DNA of 64,000 bases, from NCBI GenBank assembly GCA_029975165.1, contig JARKPR010000003.1:142778-206777 (forward strand), given 5' to 3'. This stretch comes from Selenomonadales bacterium (GTDB taxonomy: Bacteria > Bacillota > Negativicutes > Sporomusales > UBA7701). A program made the translations under genes and the position numbers. Under the pieces are notes generated by a model. The model ran no database searches. It saw only the letters and a program-made list of their open reading frames with translations, and was not told the origin of the DNA. Shown in pieces: positions 59,065 through 64,000 of the stretch (positions are counted from its first letter, which is position 1; each line of letters begins with the position of its first letter).

Positions 59065-60084
59065 TTATTTTTCGATTTCGACCTTGCCCTCCAGCCCGGG
59101 GCTGACGATGACTTGGCCGGCGGCGGTGACCATGATGGCCTCGACGCCGGGGAATCTTTTCAAGGCCTCCCGCCCCTTGTCGGGGCCGAGGACGAACACT
59201 CCCGAACTGGCTATCTCCGCCCCGGTCCCCTCGCCGCGGTATACGAGGGTGACGCTGCTCAGCTCCCGCGGCTGCCGCCCCGTCTTGGGGCTGATGATAT
59301 GGGCGTAGCGCACGCCGCCCTTAATGAAAAAGCGCTGATAATCCCCCGACGTCTGTAGCGAGTCCCACTCCGTCAAGGCGATCTTGGCCACTATCCGGTC
59401 CGGGTTGCGCGGGTCCTGCACGCCGATGCGCCACGGGTTGCCGTCCGGCCGCCGGCCGATCACCTTAATGTCGCCGCCGGCATTCACCAGAGCCGAATTT
59501 ATCCCGGCCGCCTTAAGCTGCTCGACCGCTTTGGTCAGGGCATAGCCCTTGGCGATCCCGCCCAGGTCGAGCCTCATGCCCGGCTGCGGCAGATACACGG
59601 TGCCGGCGGCGGCATCCACCTCTACCATACGGTAATCCACCAGGGGCAGCACCCTGTCGATATCCGCCTGGTCAGGGACGAATTCGTGCTTGCTGCCCAC
59701 GCCCCACAGGTCGGTGAGCGCGCCGACGGTTATGTCGAAAGCGCCGTCGAGCTTCGCGGCGATGGCCGCCGACTGCCGGATCATGTCCACCAGCTCGGGG
59801 TCGACCGCCACTTTTGCCCGGCCGGCCATGGCATTGATCTTGGACAATTGGCTGTCCGGGTCGAACTTGTTGGCCAGCTTGTCCAGCCGCTTGAATTCGG
59901 CGAAGGCGGCCTTGACCGCCTGCTCGGCGCCCGGTCCGTAGGCGGTGACCTCGATGATGGTGTCCATGAGGAATTGCGTTTCCTGGTACGGCTTGGCGGC
60001 CGTCCACCCGCCCGGCTGGCAGGCGGCGGCCAGCACGGCGGCGATGACGACCAGGGCGGCAAGGATCGTTTTGTAAGGTTTCAT
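59065..60084 (-). CDS. apbE: FAD:protein FMN transferase (ApbE), lipoprotein
   Basis: A 339-aa enzyme that attaches FMN from FAD to threonines of membrane flavoproteins such as Rnf/Nqr subunits. An N-terminal signal with lipobox LAAAC (Cys about 22) makes it an exported lipoprotein. Conserved parts: FLMDTIIEVTAYG, FKRLDKLANKFDPDSQLSKIN, the metal/FAD segment LDLGGIAKGYALTKAVE, and the NAGGDIKVIG block; HIISPKTGRQP follows. ATG 60084 follows GGAG. No Rnf or Nqr genes are in the window. It lies next to the racemase gene on the same strand. Confidence 0.94.
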   Translation of the reverse strand: MKPYKTILAALVVIAAVLAAACQPGGWTAAKPYQETQFLMDTIIEVTAYGPGAEQAVKAAFAEFKRLDKLANKFDPDSQLSKINAMAGRAKVAVDPELVDMIRQSAAIAAKLDGAFDITVGALTDLWGVGSKHEFVPDQADIDRVLPLVDYRMVEVDAAAGTVYLPQPGMRLDLGGIAKGYALTKAVEQLKAAGINSALVNAGGDIKVIGRRPDGNPWRIGVQDPRNPDRIVAKIALTEWDSLQTSGDYQRFFIKGGVRYAHIISPKTGRQPRELSSVTLVYRGEGTGAEIASSGVFVLGPDKGREALKRFPGVEAIMVTAAGQVIVSPGLEGKVEIEK

Positions 60085-60100
60085 CCGTTCTCCTTGGCGC

Positions 60101-60805
60101 TCATCCCTCGCTCCGGGCCCGGGCCACGGCCATCCTGGCGAGGAGGAGGGTGGCGTCGAAACGCTCGAGGGGGACGGTGAAGTAGGGGAAGAGCAGCGGC
60201 ATTTCGGTACAACCGGCGAAAACGGCCGCCGTTCCCTCTGCCGCCTGGCGGGCCAGCATGGCGTTGATGTCGCCCAGATAGGGATTGGTGGCCAGTTCGC
60301 CGGCTTTCACCCTGCGGACGGCTTTGTCGATGATTTTGCGGTCGTCCGGGTCAGGCAGGCGTAGGGACATACCGTGCCTGGCGAATGCCTGCTGGTACAG
60401 CTCGAGGTTGATGGTGGCTTCGGTGGCGGTAAGCAGCAGCCGGCCGGACAGGTGGCGGTGATGTTCGGCCATGTAGGCGGCGGCGTTGTCGATCATGCTG
60501 TATATGGGAATGGTAACCGCGGCCTGCATCTCCGCCAGCCAGTAATGGGCGGTGTTGCAGGGCATGACGATGAAGTCGGCCCCGGCCGCCGCCAGCAGCT
60601 TGGCCGATGCTACCAAAGCCGGCAGGGGGCTCTCGCCGTTCTGCATGATCGCTTCCACCCGCGGCGGAACCTGCGGGTTGTTGTCTATTATGATCCGCAG
60701 GTGGTCCTGGTCCAGCACCGCCGGCGTATTTTCAACTATTTTGGCAAACAGGTCCACCGTGGCCAACGGTCCCATGCCGCCGAGGATACCTACCGTCTTG
60801 CTCAT
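60101..60805 (-). CDS. Aspartate/glutamate racemase family protein
   Basis: A 234-aa PLP-independent racemase with the two catalytic cysteines in MPCNTAHYW (about 84) and FAGCTEMPLL (about 197). The N-terminus SKTVGILGGMGPLATVDLF is typical of aspartate racemases (YgeA/RacX group). It interconverts L- and D-aspartate or related amino acids. ATG 60805 follows GGAGGG. It is upstream of apbE by 16 bases and divergent from a dicarboxylate/amino acid symporter; with the D-cysteine desulfhydrase-like gene this makes a small D-amino acid neighbourhood. Confidence 0.9.
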   Translation of the reverse strand: MSKTVGILGGMGPLATVDLFAKIVENTPAVLDQDHLRIIIDNNPQVPPRVEAIMQNGESPLPALVASAKLLAAAGADFIVMPCNTAHYWLAEMQAAVTIPIYSMIDNAAAYMAEHHRHLSGRLLLTATEATINLELYQQAFARHGMSLRLPDPDDRKIIDKAVRRVKAGELATNPYLGDINAMLARQAAEGTAAVFAGCTEMPLLFPYFTVPLERFDATLLLARMAVARARSEG

Positions 60806-61041
60806 GCTTTTCCCTCCGTTTTGTGTTTATAGTATGCTTCGCCCCGGCCGGCTTTCTTCCTTCCGCTGCCGGTGGACAAATTTCCCGGTGAATCTTCCGG
60901 CTTTTCCCGGAGGAATATCCGCCGGCAATAGAGAAAGTGGTATCACTCAGCAAATGAAATAATCTGGGCGGAGGTGGTTCTGGGAAGAAGCGGGCGAATA
61001 CGACCGGGTTTTATATTAATGAAAAGGAGGACTGAACGAGC

Positions 61042-62310
61042 GTGGAATTCTCTTCCGAAAAGAGTTTCGGGACTCATGGCTTTTTCAAGGGCATCCCTTT
61101 GTGGGCGCAGATCTTCATCGGCATGGCGGTCGGCTGCCTGATCGGCTACCTTTGGCCGGTACTGGGCGCGAAGCTGCAACCTCTCGGCACCGCCTTCATC
61201 AAAGCCATCAAGATGATTGTAATGCCCCTGGTATTTTCCGCCGTCACCCTCGGCATCTACAAGATGGGCTCGGACGTCAAGCAGCTCGGCCGCCTGGGCC
61301 TTATGGCCTTCATCTGGTTCTACCTGGCGACAGGTATCTGCATCGCTCTCGGCATATCCCTCAACGCGATCTTCCATCCTGCCGCCGGCGTGGCTCTGGC
61401 CAAAACCGGCTCCATCCCCGCCAACCTGGCTACCTCGATCAACTGGGCCAACTTTTTCCTCGACATCATCCCTGATAATATCGTGAATATCGTCGCCCAG
61501 CAGAAGATCATCCCCACCCTGTTCTTCGCCATCTGCTTCGGCCTCTGCCTGGCCAACATCGGTGAGAAGGGCAAACCGGTCGTCAAGGTGCTCGAAGGCA
61601 TTATGGAGGCGATGTTCAAGCTGACCCAGGGCGTCGTCGCCACGGCGCCGTTCGCGGTGGCCGGCATCATGGCCTGGGTTTTCGCGACCGTCGGCTGGAA
61701 GCTCATCTGGGCGATGGCCAAACTGATCGGCACGCTGTATGTCGGGCTGGGCGTGATTGTCGTCGGTTTCTGGATCATCGTGGCCTTCATGGGCATGAAG
61801 CCGATCGAGACGACCAAGAAGGTGGCCGAACCGCTGCTGCTGGCCTTCTCGACCGCGTCCTCCGAGGTCACGCTGCCCGTCCATATGAAGATTCTCGAAG
61901 CCACCGGCATCCCCAACAAGGTGGTTTCCTTCGTGCTGCCGCTAGGCTACAGCTTCAACCTCGACGGCGCGGCGCTGTACCAGTCGCTGGCGGTGTGCTT
62001 CCTGGCCGAGGCGTACGGCATCCCGCTCGACGCCGCCTCGATCGTCACCATCCTGGTGACGACGCTGATCGCCAACAAGGGCACGGCCAACGTGCCGGCG
62101 GCGTCGCTGGTGGTGCTGGCCGTCATCCTTACGGCGATCGGCCTGCCGGTGGAGGCGATCGCCATCCTGGCCGGGGTCGACCGGCTGATGGATATGGGCC
62201 GCACGACGGTGAACGTATTCGGCAATACGATCGCCGCCCTGCTGCTTTACAAGTACGGCGGCAAGGGCATCACCGACGATACGGACACAGATATGACGAT
62301 CGGCGCCTAG
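61042..62310 (+). CDS. Dicarboxylate/amino acid:cation symporter (DAACS, GltP/DctA type)
   Basis: A 422-aa importer for acidic amino acids or C4-dicarboxylates with Na+ or H+. It has eight membrane helices plus two re-entrant loops; the serine-rich loop is ASSEVTLPVHMK-like (about 270-285, AFSTASSEVTLPV), and the second has NLDGAALYQSLAVCFLAEAYG (about 312-335). Start GTG 61042 is 11 bases from AAGGAGG. It is divergent from the Asp/Glu racemase gene. The 236-bp gap (60806-61041) contains no other clear gene. Confidence 0.93.
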   Translation: MEFSSEKSFGTHGFFKGIPLWAQIFIGMAVGCLIGYLWPVLGAKLQPLGTAFIKAIKMIVMPLVFSAVTLGIYKMGSDVKQLGRLGLMAFIWFYLATGICIALGISLNAIFHPAAGVALAKTGSIPANLATSINWANFFLDIIPDNIVNIVAQQKIIPTLFFAICFGLCLANIGEKGKPVVKVLEGIMEAMFKLTQGVVATAPFAVAGIMAWVFATVGWKLIWAMAKLIGTLYVGLGVIVVGFWIIVAFMGMKPIETTKKVAEPLLLAFSTASSEVTLPVHMKILEATGIPNKVVSFVLPLGYSFNLDGAALYQSLAVCFLAEAYGIPLDAASIVTILVTTLIANKGTANVPAASLVVLAVILTAIGLPVEAIAILAGVDRLMDMGRTTVNVFGNTIAALLLYKYGGKGITDDTDTDMTIGA

Positions 62311-62365
62311 TACGCCATTGCCGCGGAAAGGCCCAGTAATGGGGCATATTGGAACGAATGGCAAT

Positions 62366-62393
62366 GGAAAGGCACTCTTAGGAGTGCTTTTCC
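62366..62393 (+). terminator. Terminator of the symporter gene
   Basis: Stem GGAAA.GCACTC / GAGTGCTTTTCC with loop TTAG, 55 bases after the stop codon. Confidence 0.7.
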
Positions 62394-62428
62394 ATGTATG
62401 AAGGGTGATTTCCGCTTATTATCGTGTA

Positions 62429-62548
62429 TTATCTCGTACTAACAAGGGAATTGAGCAGCAGCGGCGCGAATTCTGCCTCGGCGTCTACGAACTCGGTAAA
62501 GGCCGCGGCCTTGGCAAGGTAGCCGGCCGCTCGTTGATGTTCACTCAT
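62429..62548 (-). CDS. Possible 39-aa peptide or gene remnant
   Basis: A short minus-strand frame, MSEHQRAAGYLAKAAAFTEF then VDAEAEFAPLLLNSLVSTR, with protein-like composition and a third-position bias unlike random sequence. GGAGA lies directly before the ATG, too close for a good ribosome site. It may be a small protein, or the end of a decayed gene. It lies in the 432-bp gap between the symporter and desulfhydrase genes. Confidence 0.25.
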   Translation of the reverse strand: MSEHQRAAGYLAKAAAFTEFVDAEAEFAPLLLNSLVSTR

Positions 62549-62596
62549 TCTCCAGCCGGGCGCCGGACTGCTTAAGCTTCGGTACGGCAATTTTTG

Positions 62597-62640
62597 AGGG
62601 GCTGCCAGACTCCTGTGGGGTGCAGCCCCTTTTGTTTTTC
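62597..62640 (+). terminator. Terminator or leader attenuator before the desulfhydrase gene
   Basis: Stem AGGGGCTGC (62597-62605) with GCAGCCCCT (62622-62630), followed by TTTGTTTTT. It is about 110 bases upstream of the desulfhydrase start, so it could be a leader attenuator. I see no T-box sequence. Confidence 0.6.
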
Positions 62641-62742
62641 CCCGTTTTGTTTAAAGGATTTTGCCGGCCGGTAACGAAACTATCCGGCAGGAGATCTTTG
62701 CCATACCCCGTAACGCAAGAACAGCATGTAGGAGGTAGTACC

Positions 62743-63747
62743 ATGAATCTGGCCCAGTTTCCCCGCCGCCGTTATACTGAAGGGCAGACGCCCCTCGAAT
62801 TCCTTCCCCGCCTGTCGGCAGCCCTCGGCGGTCCCAACGTGTATATCAAGCGCGACGACCTGCTCGGCCTGGCCGGCGGCGGCAATAAGACCCGCAAGCT
62901 GGAGTTCCTCGTCGCCGACGCCCTCGCCCAGGGGGCCGATACGCTCATCACCTGCGGCGCCGTGCAGTCCAACCATTGTCGCCTGACCCTGGCGGCAGCC
63001 GTCAAGGAAGGCCTGAAATGCCGCCTTGTGCTTGAGGAGCGCGTCGCCGGCAGCTATAAGCCGCAGGCGAGCGGCAACAATTTTCTTTTTCATCTCCTCG
63101 GTGTCGAAACCGTCAAGGTCGTGCCCGGCGGCTCAGACATGCTGAAGGCTATGCAGGGGATGGCGGATGAGTTGGCCGCCCAGGGACGCAAGGTCTACAT
63201 CATTCCCGGCGGCGGCTCGAACGCGATCGGCGCCACCGGCTATGTGGCCTGCGCGGAGGAGATTCTCGCCCAGGCGTTCGACAAAGGGGTTAGCTTCGAT
63301 CATATCGTGACGACCAGCGGCAGCGCAGGCACCCATGCCGGCCTGGTGACCGGTTTCTTCGGCAATAACAGCAATATACCGGTGGTCGGCGTCAATATCA
63401 GCCGCAAGCAGGATGTCCAGACCGAGCTGGTTTATAATCTTGTGCAGGCGACGGCGGCGCGGGTCGGCGTCAAGCAGCCCGTGCCCCGCGAAGCGGTGCA
63501 GTGCATCGATGAATACGTGGGCCCGGGCTATTCCCTGCCGACCGCCGAGATGGTGGCGGCGGTGGAGATGGTGGCCCGCCTCGAGGGCATCCTGCTCGAT
63601 CCTGTGTACACCGGCAAGGCGATGGCCGGCCTGATCGGCCTTATCCGCCAGGGCTTCTTCAGGAAGGGCGCCAACGTGCTGTTCGTCCACACCGGCGGCT
63701 CGCCGGCCCTGTACGCCTACGCGGAGACCTTCTGGGGCAGCAAGTAG
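62743..63747 (+). CDS. dcyD: D-cysteine desulfhydrase-like PLP enzyme
   Basis: A 334-aa fold-type II PLP protein of the ACC deaminase/D-cysteine desulfhydrase family. The PLP lysine is in AGGGNKTRKLEFL (about 51); substrate segments CGAVQSNHCRLT and TTSGSAGTHAGLVTGF, and the C-terminal HTGGSPALYAYAE, are conserved. It would release pyruvate, H2S and ammonia from D-cysteine or act on a similar D-amino acid. ATG 62743 follows GGAGG at seven bases; the long frame from 62620 covers the leader terminator and is not used. ACC deaminase activity cannot be excluded. Confidence 0.88.
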   Translation: MNLAQFPRRRYTEGQTPLEFLPRLSAALGGPNVYIKRDDLLGLAGGGNKTRKLEFLVADALAQGADTLITCGAVQSNHCRLTLAAAVKEGLKCRLVLEERVAGSYKPQASGNNFLFHLLGVETVKVVPGGSDMLKAMQGMADELAAQGRKVYIIPGGGSNAIGATGYVACAEEILAQAFDKGVSFDHIVTTSGSAGTHAGLVTGFFGNNSNIPVVGVNISRKQDVQTELVYNLVQATAARVGVKQPVPREAVQCIDEYVGPGYSLPTAEMVAAVEMVARLEGILLDPVYTGKAMAGLIGLIRQGFFRKGANVLFVHTGGSPALYAYAETFWGSK

Positions 63748-63761
63748 TATCATTTTGCACG

Positions 63762-63786
63762 AAAAGGAGCCTGTACGGCTCCTTTT
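63762..63786 (+). terminator. Terminator after the desulfhydrase gene
   Basis: Perfect 10-bp stem AAAAGGAGCC / GGCTCCTTTT with loop TGTAC, 14 bases after the stop codon. Confidence 0.88.
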
Positions 63787-63799
63787 CCATATAGCAGAC

Positions 63800-64000
63800 G
63801 CACACCGCTCAGCGGTGATGCGGTCGCTAGTTCCGAACGGGGCGAGGAACTTCCACTTAAAAGACCGGCTATAAAAAGTCAAGTGGGAAGGAACGTTACA
63901 TGGCCGGGAGATAAGGAGCGTTGTCCCGAAGAACAGCAAAAATGATGGAAGTCATTTTGCGGCAGACATGACCGACAGCGGTCATGTGGGACTTTCCATG
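63800..64000 (+). other. Structured non-coding sequence running off the window
   Basis: No ORF on either strand that looks real. Four stems are visible: AGTTCC 63829-63834 with GGAACT 63846-63851; CCACTT 63853-63858 with AAGTGG 63881-63886; CAAAAATGA 63937-63945 with TCATTTTG 63952-63959 (GGAA in the loop); ACATGACCG 63966-63974 with CGGTCATGT 63979-63987. The density of stems suggests a large RNA, possibly the 5' domain of a group II intron whose reverse transcriptase gene would lie to the right. That identity is a guess. Confidence 0.35.

Noticed and set aside
1..64000. CRISPR arrays, tRNA or rRNA genes, insertion sequences
   Set aside because: I saw no regularly spaced direct repeats, no cloverleaf with a TTCGA-type arm, no rRNA sequence and no transposase in the window.

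Overview
The window reads as a chromosomal segment of an anaerobic, endospore-forming, GC-rich member of the Bacillota, plausibly of the Negativicutes/Sporomusaceae type. This is inferred from gene content, not from a marker gene. The pointers are two CotF-like spore coat genes, a YaaH-like GH18 lipoprotein, the walJ-htrA-rlmH order of Gram-positives, a Tat-exported membrane-anchored [NiFe] hydrogenase, a complete early tetrapyrrole operon, a CbiM-type cobalt importer, and a peroxiredoxin whose catalytic codon is UGA (selenocysteine). Coding density is high and most genes have clear GGAGG-type ribosome binding sites.

Layout. 1-4.5 kb: a PrpR-type sigma-54 activator (cut by the left edge) convergent with a three-gene sugar-acid operon (UxaA large subunit, SAF small subunit, DUF1537 kinase) that has a correctly spaced -24/-12 promoter. 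4.8-8.1 kb: an unusual operon of a FabH-like ketosynthase, an acyl carrier protein and two paralogous GNAT-like proteins, ending in a strong terminator. 8.3-17.6 kb: translation and nucleic acid genes (YkpA-type ABC-F behind an attenuator, prfC, then leftward topB, DnaQ-like exonuclease, DEAD-box helicase, uup). 17.7-19.7 kb: a YaiI/YqxD protein, then a visibly AT-rich patch with a zinc-ribbon protein and a radical SAM enzyme. 19.8-23.6 kb: rlmH, htrA, walJ and a phosphohexomutase. 23.8-24.4 kb: the selenocysteine peroxiredoxin. 24.4-27.6 kb: the hydrogenase operon.

27.7-42.1 kb holds mixed genes: peptidase MA-like protein, deoC, an RCKP rubredoxin-like protein with a Fur/PerR regulator, coat genes, HD-GYP, tex, a long FtsA-like ATPase with repeated C-terminal modules, a GGDEF cyclase, and an SSS symporter with its DUF3311 partner and an M20 amidohydrolase. 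42.2-48.8 kb is the tetrapyrrole operon sirC-hemA-hemC-cobA/hemD-hemB-hemL. 49.1-54.8 kb is cell envelope (PBP2, LCP) plus small metal, thiamine and stress proteins and a GH18 lipoprotein. 55-58.9 kb has a NUDIX hydrolase and the cobalt/nickel ECF importer cbiM-PDGLE-cbiQ-cbiO. 59-63.8 kb has ApbE, an Asp/Glu racemase, a dicarboxylate/amino acid symporter and a D-cysteine desulfhydrase-like enzyme. The last 200 bases are non-coding with several stable stems and run off the window.

How parts fit: the cobalt importer and the hem/cob genes feed cobalamin, siroheme and heme; the peroxiredoxin, RCKP protein and PerR-like regulator look like oxygen defence in an anaerobe; HD-GYP and GGDEF point to cyclic-di-GMP signalling. 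The least explained items are the ketosynthase-ACP-GNAT operon, the AT-rich radical SAM patch, the FtsA-like protein with repeats, a pair of related palindromic intergenic elements, and the structured right end.
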